DNA of 44,101 nt from Planctomycetaceae bacterium (GTDB lineage: Bacteria; Planctomycetota; Planctomycetia; Pirellulales; Pirellulaceae), in NCBI GenBank assembly GCA_007121535.1, contig SKKK01000229.1, positions 1 through 44,101 on the forward strand, written 5' to 3'. The notes below the pieces were generated by a model that did no database searches, had not been told where the DNA came from, and was given only the letters and a program-made list of their open reading frames with translations. A program made the position numbers and the translations under genes. How positions within the stretch are numbered: position 1 is the stretch's first letter; the number at the start of each line of letters is the position of its first letter. Of the stretch, positions 31,541-40,385 are shown in pieces.

Positions 31541-34500
31541 ATGGATCTGCAGTTGGATCGCGGTGATCGTGAAGACGGCCGGTTGCTCGCCCTGGGTTTC
31601 GACGCCGGCTCGGTCGCGCTGAAGACGGTGGTGACGGATCCTGCAGGGCGGATTCTTGACGCCACCTACACGCGTACCAATGGTCAGCCTCTGGCGACCG
31701 CCTGCCGGGTGCTGGGGGCGTTGCTCGATCGGTTCCCCAAGAGTCGCTTTTCGCTGATTGCAGGCACGGGTTCGGCGGGGGGGGTGATCGGCAAGTTGCT
31801 CGATGCGGCCTTCTTCAACGAGGTGATCTGTCAAGCGGTGGCTGGGAAATATCTGGTGCCCGAAGCCCGCATGGCGCTGGAGATCGGAGGCCAGGACAGC
31901 AAGTTGATTGTCCTGCCCCCGCCGGACGCGAATGGCCAGGATATGGTCGACTTTGCCATGAACACGAGCTGCGCGGCCGGTACCGGAAGCTTTCTCGATC
32001 AGCAAGCCTCGCGGCTGGGGGTCCGGATCGAGGAGGAATTCGGGCGCTTGGCGCTGGCCAGCCGTCTACCGGCGCGGGTGGCCGGCCGGTGCAGTGTGTT
32101 TGCCAAGAGCGACATGATCCATCTTCAGCAGCAGGCGACCCCCACGGAGGACATCGTCGCCGGCCTCTGTCTTGGCCTGGCTCGCAACCTGAAAAGCAAT
32201 CTCGGACAGGGTTGCGACTGGAAGGGGCCGATCGTGTTCTGCGGAGGCGTCGCGGCCAACCAGGGAGTGGTACGAGCGATTCGCGAGGTGCTGGGACTTG
32301 ACCCCGACGATTTGGTCGTTCCCGAGGAACACGCCGTGAGCGGAGCCTTGGGAGCGGTCTTAGCGGCGATGCGGCAGCAAGCGGAGGGACGTTCCGAATC
32401 TGGCCGGCCGCCTGGCGGACGTCCGAACGTCGAGCGATTGAACCATTCGCTCAACCAGGGCAACGGTTCAGCCCACCGGCTCAGTCCGCTCACCCCGCTC
32501 GGCCCGCAGGACAAGGCCCCGTGTATCGCGGAACAAGCCGAGGGTACGGCGCGCGGCAAGCGGAAACCGATCGACGCCTACCTGGGACTCGACGTCGGAT
32601 CGATCAGCACCAAAGCGGCGGTGATCGACGGCCAGAACGGTCTGTTGGCCAAAGACTACCAGATGACCGCCGGTCGGCCTCTGGATGCCGTTCGCCGGGT
32701 GCTTTCCAAGATTCGAGGGCAACTGGATCCGCTGGTGCGAATCCGGGGCGCCGCCACCACCGGCTCCGGCCGCTATCTGACCGGCGACTTCATCGGCGCC
32801 GATCTGGTGATCAACGAGATCACCGCCCAGGCCGCGGCGGCTGGAGAGGCCGACCCGGACGTCGACACGGTGTTCGAGATCGGCGGCCAGGACAGCAAGT
32901 ACATCCGCCTTGACCGGGGCGTGGTCGTCGATTTCGAGATGAACCACGCCTGCGCCGCCGGTACCGGCAGCTTCCTGGAAGAGCAAGCCGAACGGCTCGG
33001 CATCAGCATCGAGGACGAGTTCGGCCGCATCGCGCTTGGCAGCCGCCAGCCGATCCGGCTGGGCGAACGGTGTACCGTGTTCATGGAATCGGATTTGCTC
33101 AGCCATCAACAACGGGGCGAATCGGTGGAAGATCTCGTGGCGGGACTGTGCTATTCGATTGTCAGCAACTATCTCAGTCGCGTAGTGGGCAATCGCCGCA
33201 TCGGCCGGCGGGTCTATTTCCAGGGCGCCACGGCTTTCAATCAGGGCGTGGTTGCCGCGTTCCGGAAGCTGACCGGGGTGGACATCCGGGTGCCTGCGGA
33301 CCCCGAGGTGACCGGGGCCATCGGAGCCGCAGTCCTGGTGCGGCGCGCGCAGCAGCAATCTGGCCTGCACCAGAGCCGATTTGCGGGTTTTGCCCTGGCC
33401 GATCTGAAGTGCCACGTCCGCAGCTTCGCCTGCGACGCGTGCAGCAATCATTGCGAAGTGAACGAGGTCACGATTCCCGGCCGGACTCCGCTTTACCACG
33501 GTTCCCGGTGCGATCGGTACAACGTCAAGAAGGGCGAGTCGGCCCAGTCGGCCCGGCAGATCCCCGATCTGTTCACCGAGCGGCAGCAGCTTCTGACGCG
33601 GCACGCCCATCTTCCCGGGCCGCGGCCCGCCCGGCCGACCGTCGGCATCCCGCTGGCGCTCGCGAATTACGAACTGCTTCCGTTTTGGGGAACGTTGCTC
33701 GGCCAATTGGGAGCGAATGTCACGGTCAGCCCGGCGTCGAATCGGAAGATGATCCGCCGCGGCGTCGAGGCGGTGTTGTCCACACCGTGCTTTCCGGTCA
33801 AAGTCGCGCACGGCCACGTGTTGGAACTGATCGAGTTGGGAGTCGATTATGTGTGGATGCCCAGCGTCATCAGCATGCGGCGAGATCATCCCGGCCAGCG
33901 GTTCAATCAACTGTGCCCGTACGTAACCGCCCTGCCTTACCAGATCGCGGCTGCGGTGGACCCGGAGCGGCAGGGAGTGGGCTTGCTGCGGCCTCCTGTC
34001 AGCTTCGAGGAAGGGCGATCGGCGGTGATTCGCCAACTGCGACCGGTCGCCGAATGCCTGGGCGCCAGCCGGCGCCAACTCCGCCTTGCGGTCAAGCGAG
34101 CTTGGGAGGCTCAAGAGCAGTTCGAGCAAGCCTGCCGCGACCGCGGGCGGCAAGTGCTGGAAGCCTTGGGACCGGAAGAACGGGCGATGGTCGTCGTCAG
34201 CCGGCCGTATAACGGCTGCGATCCCGGCCTGCATCTCGATCTGCCCGGCAAGCTTCGCCGCCTGGGGGTGCTGGCCATGCCGGTCGACTTCCTGGAGGTA
34301 CCTTGCGGTCCGCCGTCCGATGACCAAGTGTTCCAGGCAATGTACTGGAAGTATGGCCAGCGGATCCTCCGTGCGGCCGACGTGATTCGTTCCGATCCCC
34401 GGCTGCATGCCATTTTCCTGTCCAATTTCGGCTGCGGCCCCGATTCGTTCCTCCAAGAGTATTTCCATCGGCTCATGGCTCCCAAGCCGTCGCTCGTTCT

Positions 34501-35878
34501 GGAGATCGACGAGCACTCGGCCGGTGCAGGATTGGTCACGCGATTGGAAGCCTTCCTCGAAAGTCTGCGAGGCGTGAAGGCGGCTGAGCTTTCCCGGCCG
34601 AGCCGGCTGCACCCTACGCGACAAGACGCCTTCGCCGGCCGCACCGTCTATGTGCCTTGGATGGGCGATCAATGCCACGCCCTGGCAGCCGCCCTGCGAG
34701 CCAAGGGCCAAGCGGCCGAGGTGATGCCGGTCGGCGACCCGGCGGGTTTGGAGTTGGGGAGGCGAGCCTGCGGCGGCAAGCAATGCCTGCCTTGTCTGAT
34801 TACCGCCGGCGACATGATCCAGACGGTCCGCCGCCACGGCTTCGATCCGCAACGGGCCGCGTTTCTCATGCCGGGCGGATCCGGGCCGTGCCGCTTTGGC
34901 CAATACCACTGCCTGCACCGAGTGGTGCTTGACGAACTCGGAATGCACGACGTGCCGCTCTTCTCGCCAAGTCACGATCCGGAGTTCTACGACCATTGTC
35001 GGCAACTGGGACGCAACGCCCTGATGCAAACCTGGCACGGCAACTGCGCATGCGATCTGCTGGAACGGGCACTGGCCCACGTCCGCCCCTACGAAACCCG
35101 GCCAGGAAACACCGACGAAGTCTATCGCCGTTGCCTCGACCGCCTGGTGAAACTGGTCGAGACGCAGCCCACGGTGCAGCGTCTGGCTCAAGAACTCCGG
35201 CAGGCGGTGGTCGATTTTCAGGCGATCCCAACCGATCGCAGTCGGCAACGGCCGAAGATCGGCATCGTGGGGGAGACCTTTGTCCGTTTCCATCGATTCG
35301 CCAACAACGACCTGGTCCGTTTGCTGGAACGGTTAGGCGCGGAGACCGTGGGCACCGGGTTGCCCGAGTGGATGTACTACACCAACTGGACCCGGCGCAT
35401 TCAGGCCGGTACGGAACGCCGCGTGCGGCATTGGCTGACCGCCTGGATCACGGACCTGCTGATGCGACGTGCCCACCGCCGACTGGCCGACCCATTCGCG
35501 CCGCTACTGGGTCCGTTCGCGGAACCGCACCCAAAGGAACTGTTCGCCCTGGCCGCTCCGTACCTGGACCCCTCGTTCCAGGGCGAAGCCATCCTCACCG
35601 TCGGAAGAACACTGGACCTGTACCACCAAGGATGCCACGGTGTGATCAATGTGATACCCTTCTCCTGCATGCCGTCGACAATCGTCGCGGGTCTGATGAA
35701 ACGGAGTAAAGCCGGTTTGGGCCGAATGCCGACCCTGACAGTAAGCTTTGACGGCCAAGAGGACCCTGCAATGGAAACCCGTTTGGAGGCATTCCTGCAC
35801 CAGGCGCGGGCGGGGGGAGCGGAAAAATGGCAGCGAAAAGGTACCTTGGCAATCGATCGCCCTAGGCTGTCCCGATAG
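31541..35878 (+). CDS. Large BadF/HgdC-type CoA-dehydratase activase with DUF2229 domain
   Basis: A 1445-residue protein with start MDLQLDRGDREDGR at 31541 (CAAGGGAG upstream). Two ASKHA ATPase modules: first with GFDAGSVALK (19-28), IGGQDSKLIV and SCAAGTGSFLDQQ (C144), second with GLDVGSISTK (349-358), IGGQDSKYIR and ACAAGTGSFLEEQ (C471). Each cysteine corresponds to the 4Fe-4S ligand shared by the two halves of HgdC dimers, so one chain could hold one complete activator. From about 697 a DUF2229 region follows (VGIPLALANYELLPFWGTLL), and the end resembles HgdB-type subunits (SFGCGPDS-like NFGCGPDSF, CLPCL). The family couples ATP to low-potential electron transfer; the substrate here is unknown. 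Confidence 0.9.
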   Translation: MDLQLDRGDREDGRLLALGFDAGSVALKTVVTDPAGRILDATYTRTNGQPLATACRVLGALLDRFPKSRFSLIAGTGSAGGVIGKLLDAAFFNEVICQAVAGKYLVPEARMALEIGGQDSKLIVLPPPDANGQDMVDFAMNTSCAAGTGSFLDQQASRLGVRIEEEFGRLALASRLPARVAGRCSVFAKSDMIHLQQQATPTEDIVAGLCLGLARNLKSNLGQGCDWKGPIVFCGGVAANQGVVRAIREVLGLDPDDLVVPEEHAVSGALGAVLAAMRQQAEGRSESGRPPGGRPNVERLNHSLNQGNGSAHRLSPLTPLGPQDKAPCIAEQAEGTARGKRKPIDAYLGLDVGSISTKAAVIDGQNGLLAKDYQMTAGRPLDAVRRVLSKIRGQLDPLVRIRGAATTGSGRYLTGDFIGADLVINEITAQAAAAGEADPDVDTVFEIGGQDSKYIRLDRGVVVDFEMNHACAAGTGSFLEEQAERLGISIEDEFGRIALGSRQPIRLGERCTVFMESDLLSHQQRGESVEDLVAGLCYSIVSNYLSRVVGNRRIGRRVYFQGATAFNQGVVAAFRKLTGVDIRVPADPEVTGAIGAAVLVRRAQQQSGLHQSRFAGFALADLKCHVRSFACDACSNHCEVNEVTIPGRTPLYHGSRCDRYNVKKGESAQSARQIPDLFTERQQLLTRHAHLPGPRPARPTVGIPLALANYELLPFWGTLLGQLGANVTVSPASNRKMIRRGVEAVLSTPCFPVKVAHGHVLELIELGVDYVWMPSVISMRRDHPGQRFNQLCPYVTALPYQIAAAVDPERQGVGLLRPPVSFEEGRSAVIRQLRPVAECLGASRRQLRLAVKRAWEAQEQFEQACRDRGRQVLEALGPEERAMVVVSRPYNGCDPGLHLDLPGKLRRLGVLAMPVDFLEVPCGPPSDDQVFQAMYWKYGQRILRAADVIRSDPRLHAIFLSNFGCGPDSFLQEYFHRLMAPKPSLVLEIDEHSAGAGLVTRLEAFLESLRGVKAAELSRPSRLHPTRQDAFAGRTVYVPWMGDQCHALAAALRAKGQAAEVMPVGDPAGLELGRRACGGKQCLPCLITAGDMIQTVRRHGFDPQRAAFLMPGGSGPCRFGQYHCLHRVVLDELGMHDVPLFSPSHDPEFYDHCRQLGRNALMQTWHGNCACDLLERALAHVRPYETRPGNTDEVYRRCLDRLVKLVETQPTVQRLAQELRQAVVDFQAIPTDRSRQRPKIGIVGETFVRFHRFANNDLVRLLERLGAETVGTGLPEWMYYTNWTRRIQAGTERRVRHWLTAWITDLLMRRAHRRLADPFAPLLGPFAEPHPKELFALAAPYLDPSFQGEAILTVGRTLDLYHQGCHGVINVIPFSCMPSTIVAGLMKRSKAGLGRMPTLTVSFDGQEDPAMETRLEAFLHQARAGGAEKWQRKGTLAIDRPRLSR

Positions 35879-35922
35879 GAGGTCGGCTGACAACGGCGCC
35901 CAGCTTTCCGAGGAGCGGTTCC

Positions 35923-36840
35923 ATGAATGGCTTGTTGAACTACCTTCTTCGACGCGTCGGTGCGGTGGCCGTGGCGGTCCTGGCATTTTCGGCTTCCTGG
36001 GCAGACGGACGGGAAACCGGCGCCGAGTTCTGGGTGGTGCGCGCCTGCCACCTTGGCACCCTCCCCGCGGACCGCGTCGAAACGAATCGCTTCGATTATC
36101 GGCGACTGGACAGCCGCGGAGTCTGGACGCGCAGCTCGCACGAGGCGTTCTTCCACACGGAAGGTCCCCCGCCGCCCACGGTCGTTCTTGTCCACGGGGG
36201 CTTTACCGACGATGCCTGGGCCGTGCATTTGGCGTTTGGTCTGTCGCGCGTGCTTTCACGCTACGGTGCAGGTCGGCGGGTTCGTCTGGTGGTGTGGCGG
36301 TGGCCTGCGGAACGGTCTTTGTGTCGTCTCCGGCCCGCGTTGCGAGCGACCCTGGCGCGCGCCGACACCGAAGGCGAACGGCTGGCCCGATGGCTCGCCC
36401 AGTTCGAGCAGCTCGAGCCGCCCACCTTGATGGGTTACAGCGCCGGCTGCCGGGTGATCGCCGGAGCCCTCCGTCGCTACGCGTCCGGCGCGGAGAGCAT
36501 CACGGGCCGCTTCCGCGCCGTGCTGGTTGCCGCGGCCACCGACACCGACATCCTACTGCCGAGCCGCAGCGGCGGCAGCCCGTTGGACGCAGTCGAGACG
36601 TTGCTTGTGACGCGTCACCAGCGGGATCGGGTGCTGCGTCTTTATCCGCTCGTTGATTGCGGCCCGAGCCCGCGGGCGATGGGCTTCGCCGGTGTCTCCC
36701 GCCCGTGGCTGCCAGACCCGCATCACCAGCGACTGGAGGTGATGGACCTGACCCGATACATTCGTGGCCGCCACGATTTTCTGCACTACCTTAGCGCCGC
36801 ACCCCTGGCGGCACGGATTGCCAATCTTGTCGAGAGGTAG
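35923..36840 (+). CDS. Exported alpha/beta hydrolase
   Basis: A 305-residue protein with a signal peptide (residues 1-27, GAVAVAVLAFSASWADG). The oxyanion region VVLVHGG is at 87-93 and the nucleophile elbow GYSAG at 171-175 (S173). An acidic residue and histidine (HDFLHYL near the end) may complete the triad. It resembles DUF900-type hydrolases, whose substrates are unknown. It follows the activase by 44 bp on the same strand. Confidence 0.75.
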   Translation: MNGLLNYLLRRVGAVAVAVLAFSASWADGRETGAEFWVVRACHLGTLPADRVETNRFDYRRLDSRGVWTRSSHEAFFHTEGPPPPTVVLVHGGFTDDAWAVHLAFGLSRVLSRYGAGRRVRLVVWRWPAERSLCRLRPALRATLARADTEGERLARWLAQFEQLEPPTLMGYSAGCRVIAGALRRYASGAESITGRFRAVLVAAATDTDILLPSRSGGSPLDAVETLLVTRHQRDRVLRLYPLVDCGPSPRAMGFAGVSRPWLPDPHHQRLEVMDLTRYIRGRHDFLHYLSAAPLAARIANLVER

Positions 36841-36843
36841 CTG

Positions 36844-36928
36844 CCACATGGAAAGCAGCTCACCCGCAGACGACTCCTGACCCTCGTTTCCGTTGATTCC
36901 ACCAAGAAATACCTTGGCCGGGTGTTCA
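36844..36928. repeat. TAAGCACCCGGCCAGG-family MITE remnant (right end)
   Basis: CACATGGAAAGCAGCT, CGACTCCTGACCCTCG and GATTCCACCAAGAAATACC, ending GGCCGGGTGTTCA, match the right half of the MITE at 19462. The left half is missing. Confidence 0.75.
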
Positions 36929-36951
36929 GCACATTCCGCGATAGCGGGTGT

Positions 36952-38437
36952 TTACTGGGTCAAATGTTCGATCACCTTGATGACGCTGTCCGGATTCAGC
37001 GACATCGAATCGATGCCGCACTCGACCAAGAACTGGGCCAATTCGGGATAGTCGCTGGGCGCTTGGCCGCAGATGCCCACCTTGCAGTCTTTGCCGTGTG
37101 CCCGCTGGATCACGTCGCGGATGGCCGTCTTCACCGCTTCGTTCCGTTCGTCGAACAAGGCTTTCAGTTTCTGCGAGTCACGGTCGACGCCCATGATCAA
37201 CTGCGTCAGATCGTTGCTGCCGATCGAAAACCCATCGTACCGTTCGGCGAACTGTTCCGCGAGGAGGATGTTGGACGGGATCTCGCACATCATGAAGAGT
37301 TGCAGGCCGTCTTCACCGCGGTTCAGGCCGTTTTCCGCCAGGACTTCGGCCACGCGATCCGCCTCGTCGGGCGAGCGGATGGATCTTGATCGCTCCGTTG
37401 ATGATGAATTCCATCCGCGCCAGCCCGATGCCTCGGGCGGGTAGCCGCCACCAGCGAAGTGCCGCACCGGGACTGGCGATGTTCATCATCACGCGCACCG
37501 GCGGTTCGCGCAATCCACTCAGGTTGACTTCCTGCTCCTCGAACTCCAGCGCACCTTCGTAGACGTGGCCTTGCTCGCCTTCGGCGCAGGAGATCGTGAC
37601 TTCGCAGTCGTCCTCCAGCACATCCGTCGCGTCACCGGTTCCGACGACTGCCGCCAGTCCCAGTTCGCGGCTGACGATCGCGGCATGACTGGTGCGGCCT
37701 CCGTAATCCGTAACGATCGCGGCCGCCCGCTTCATGATCGGTACCCAATCCGGATCGGTCATCTCGGTGACCAGCACGGCATCGTCGCGGAACTGGTCGA
37801 TTTCGTCCGGTCCGTGCAAAACGCACACTTTGCCGATGGCAATCGCTTGTCCAATCGCCAATCCGCTGACCAACCGCTGTCCGCGTTCCTTCAGCGAAAA
37901 CGACTTCAAGGACGCAGCCTCTTTCCGAGACTGGACGGTTTCCGGCCGAGCTTGCACAATGAACAGTTCGCCGCTTTCGCCGTCTTTCGCCCATTCTATG
38001 TCCATGGCTTGGTCGTAGTGACGCTCGATGACCACGGCCCAACGGGCCAACTGCAAGATCTCGTCATCGGTAAGGACAAACCGGCGGCGGTTCTTCCTGG
38101 GCGTGTCGATGTTTTTCACCGTCTTGTTGCCGCCCGTCGCATAGACCATGGTCTTTTCCTTGTCACCCAGCGACTTTTCAATGATCGGCGTCAACCGTTC
38201 GTCTTGCAACATGGGCTTGAAGACTCGGTATTCATCAGGGGTGACGGTCCCCTGAACGACGTTTTCCCCCTGACCCCACGTGGCGCTGATCACCACCACG
38301 TCGGGGAAGCCCGTTTCCGTATCGATCGAGAACATGACGCCCGAGCCGGCCTTATCCGCCCGCACCATCTTCTGCACGCCGACCGACAGGGCGACATCCA
38401 AATGGTCGAAACCGTGTTCCTCGCGGTAGGCGATCGC
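36952..38437 (-). pseudogene. ppsA: Phosphoenolpyruvate synthase (ppsA), truncated and internally deleted
   Basis: Two ppsA pieces. 37378-38437 encodes the end of the ATP-grasp domain and the swivelling domain, including YGGRTSHAAIVSRELG with the phosphorylated histidine, and the start of the PEP-binding barrel (GIGLARMEFIING). 36952-37378 encodes the barrel end (SIGSNDLTQLIMGVDRDS, KVGICGQAPSDYPELAQF). Between them roughly 170 residues are deleted, with a frame change. The first 150-170 residues are also absent: homology begins at AIAYREEHGFDHLDVALSVG next to unrelated DNA. The gene cannot give an active enzyme. Confidence 0.85.
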
Positions 38438-38565
38438 TCACGCGGTGCCCGAGCTTCTGCGACTGGGCAAGTTCCCCCCCCCGAGTTGCCGCGAAGGCAC
38501 GGCAATTGCAGCGTAGTGGTAGGTACTTGGAAACCGTAGTGCTAGCGCAATGAAAGGAGCATGTG

Positions 38566-38745
38566 ATGTGGCGATGGACCCTAACGTTTCTGGTGGCGGT
38601 GGCCTTTGGCATGATTTCCGGCTGTGAGCGGGAACGCCCCGTGATTCCACCGCCCGGCGATGCGCCTCCCGCCGACACGTTGATTGATCCAGATGAGCCG
38701 GTGGCGAACGAGTTCAAGGAGGACGACGAGCTTGGCTCGCCGTGA
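38566..38745 (+). CDS. Second copy of small lipoprotein
   Basis: A 59-residue protein: MWRWTLTFLVAVAFGMISGC with lipobox-like ISGC at 17-20, then an acidic tail (DEPVANEFKEDDELGSP). It is homologous to the lipoprotein at 29809 but diverged in the tail. AAGGAG precedes the ATG. It retains its leader, so may be expressed, but has no exporter downstream. Confidence 0.7.
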   Translation: MWRWTLTFLVAVAFGMISGCERERPVIPPPGDAPPADTLIDPDEPVANEFKEDDELGSP

Positions 38746-38799
38746 TCCGCACCATGAAAGCGTTCGCCATTGGCCTGACGATGCTCGCCGCCCCCTAGC
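38743..38799 (+). pseudogene. HlyD-adaptor N-terminal remnant
   Basis: Overlaps the lipoprotein stop as GTGA, then reads VIRTMKAFAIGLTMLAAP and a TAG stop. This is the start of the exporter adaptor at 29812, cut off after 18 residues. Confidence 0.8.
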
Positions 38800-38808
38800 C
38801 CGGATTAT

Positions 38809-39402
38809 TCATGAGCGGCTCGTGTTCCGCAAGGTCTTTTCCGGTAAGGGTTTCCGACCATCTTGCCCAAAACGCCGCGCGATCGCGATTGTCTGGACAC
38901 CGCCGGGGAAGTCAAGAGAGATACCGTTGAAGACCCGGTAGAATTTCAAGTACCGCCGCTTCGAGTACCGCAGGTGGATCAAGCTGGCGATCAGCGGGAC
39001 CGATTGTTCCCCGAGCTTCACCCGGTAGAGCGTGGTGTCGTGCTGCATCTCGGCGCCCGGCTCGTCGGGCACCCGGTCGCAACGCTCCGGCTGGCTGCGG
39101 CTCAGGCCCAGCTCGCGCAGCATACGGGTCAGCGTCGAGTAACCGACCTGGATGCCTTCCTCCTCGAGCAGCTTCTCGTGCATCCGCTGCATCCAACCAT
39201 CGCACTCGCGGTACAGACGTTCCAGCAGTTGAGGGTCAATCTGCTTTTTGTCGCGGCGGTCCCGCCGCGCGGGCTTACCCTGCTGCTTGACGATCCTCCG
39301 CACGGCATTGCGGCTGAGGTGCAGACAGCGGCTGATCTCCCGCAGCGACATCCCCTGTTGATGCAACTGGAACACGGCATTCCTCACGTCCGGTTCGATC
39401 AT
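38809..39402 (-). CDS. IS21-like transposase, 3'-truncated
   Basis: A 197-residue protein with an N-terminal helix-turn-helix (GMSLREISRCLHLSRNAVRR) and the first part of the retroviral-type integrase domain (EMQHDTTLYRVKL with the first catalytic aspartate; YSKRRYLKFYRVF). The remaining D and E of the DDE triad are missing because homology stops at the duplication boundary near 38880, so it should be inactive. Its ATG overlaps the stop of the ParB-like gene (ATGA), showing it was once the last gene of a coupled cassette. Confidence 0.8.
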   Translation of the reverse strand: MIEPDVRNAVFQLHQQGMSLREISRCLHLSRNAVRRIVKQQGKPARRDRRDKKQIDPQLLERLYRECDGWMQRMHEKLLEEEGIQVGYSTLTRMLRELGLSRSQPERCDRVPDEPGAEMQHDTTLYRVKLGEQSVPLIASLIHLRYSKRRYLKFYRVFNGISLDFPGGVQTIAIARRFGQDGRKPLPEKTLRNTSRS

Positions 39403-40385
39403 GGAACTCCTCCATCTTCTTGAAGAACGAATCCCGCCGGCTCAACAGACCGGCGAGTAACAGATTGGCCTGGGCGAAGAAGCCCCGGCTTTGCAGGTGC
39501 GGACTGTCGCACCGCGTCATCACGTGTTGCATGGCTTGCAGCAGCCGCTGGAGTTCCCGCAGCAGACGGCGTTCGTCTTCGCTTAGCACCGTTCGAGAAA
39601 TAACTGTCCGATGTCCCCTCGCCCCTCTGGGGAGAGGGCAGGGTGAGGGGGTCAGAAAGTGCGTCAGTTATTTCTCGAACGGTGCTCACCCCCTGCGGGT
39701 CGTCGGGCACCGACTGCATCTGGTCCAGCGTCCATTTCCAGCGGCCCCGGTCGATCGCCTCACGCAGCGCCGACGGACCCCGGAAGTATCCATGCGCCAG
39801 CAGCTCGATCTCGCGGACGCTGAGTTTGGCGCCGGCGAGGGCCTGCACGAAGCGTTCGATCTCCCGAGGACCGACGGCGTTCATGCGCATGAACGGCCGC
39901 AAGGTGACCATGTACGAATAGACCGGGAACCGGCCCCGGAACAGGATTTGTTGGACCGCGGGGCTCATCTCGCTCAGCAGATGATGGCGCGCGCTGACCC
40001 AAGCCTTGCTGCGCGAGAGCATTTCGGCCACGTCGGCCATCGTCATTTGATGCGTGCTCAGCAACTCGTCCACGAAGCGGGCCTGTTCCAGGATGCTTAG
40101 CGACCGCTGGCGACGCGCCCCCAACAAGCAGGCGATGCCCAGCGTTTCGTCCGCTGCCCAGGAGATAAAGGGCACGCATTCGATGCCCAGCTTGGCGGCA
40201 CACCGGTTTCGCCGGAAGCCATCCAGCAGCACGCGGCCCTGCGGCGTATCGACGCCGCCCAGCGGTTCTGCGATGCCCCGCTCGCTGATCGAAGCCAGCA
40301 AGCGCGCTTCGGCAGCCTCGTCCCGCAAGCGGTAACCCTCGAAGCGGAGATCCAAGCTGCTTCGTTCCACCGTTTCGCTCATCAT
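39399..40385 (-). CDS. ParB-like (ParB/Srx N-domain) protein, interrupted by a MITE
   Basis: The N-terminal 235 residues have a ParB-type domain (PLGGVDTPQGRVLLDGFRRN, with the GxxxL-D-G-x-R-R box) and a helix-turn-helix part (QMTMADVAEMLSRSKAWVSA). At 39686 the palindromic element at 39585 enters; beyond it the frame runs into low-complexity sequence (RRRTPSAAGTPAAAAS). A second frame, 39275-39582, reads DERRLLRELQRLLQAMQHVM and QANLLLAGLLSRRDSFFKK, which looks like the original C-terminus, so the element probably caused a frameshift. ATG overlaps the stop of the zinc-ribbon gene. Confidence 0.75.
   Translation of the reverse strand: MMSETVERSSLDLRFEGYRLRDEAAEARLLASISERGIAEPLGGVDTPQGRVLLDGFRRNRCAAKLGIECVPFISWAADETLGIACLLGARRQRSLSILEQARFVDELLSTHQMTMADVAEMLSRSKAWVSARHHLLSEMSPAVQQILFRGRFPVYSYMVTLRPFMRMNAVGPREIERFVQALAGAKLSVREIELLAHGYFRGPSALREAIDRGRWKWTLDQMQSVPDDPQGVSTVREITDALSDPLTLPSPQRGEGTSDSYFSNGAKRRRTPSAAGTPAAAASHATRDDAVRQSAPAKPGLLRPGQSVTRRSVEPAGFVLQEDGGVP
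39585..39686. mobile_element. AGCACCGTTCG-family palindromic element inside ParB-like gene
   Basis: 102 bp with arms AGCACCGTTCGAGAAATAAC and GTTATTTCTCGAACGGTGCT and core TCCGATGTCCCCTCGCCC...GAGAGGGCAGGGTGAGG, closely matching the copy at 26467. Both copies are preceded by TT and followed by CAC, so these bases may belong to the element. Confidence 0.9.

Larger units (their letters stand above)
38455..38799 (+). repeat. Inverted duplicate of exporter operon leader
   Basis: About 345 bp matching, in opposite orientation, the region about 29757-30112: leader (CCGAGTTGCCGCGAAGGCAC), ribosome binding site (GAAAGGAGCATGTGATGTGG), lipoprotein gene and the first codons of the adaptor gene. It is joined on the left to the broken ppsA and on the right to the truncated transposase gene. 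Confidence 0.85.

Noticed and set aside
32468-35293. 941-residue minus-strand frame
   Set aside because: Shadow of the activase gene, which has clear motifs in the plus-strand frame.
37565-38539. 324-residue plus-strand frame opposite ppsA
   Set aside because: Antisense of a recognisable ppsA fragment.
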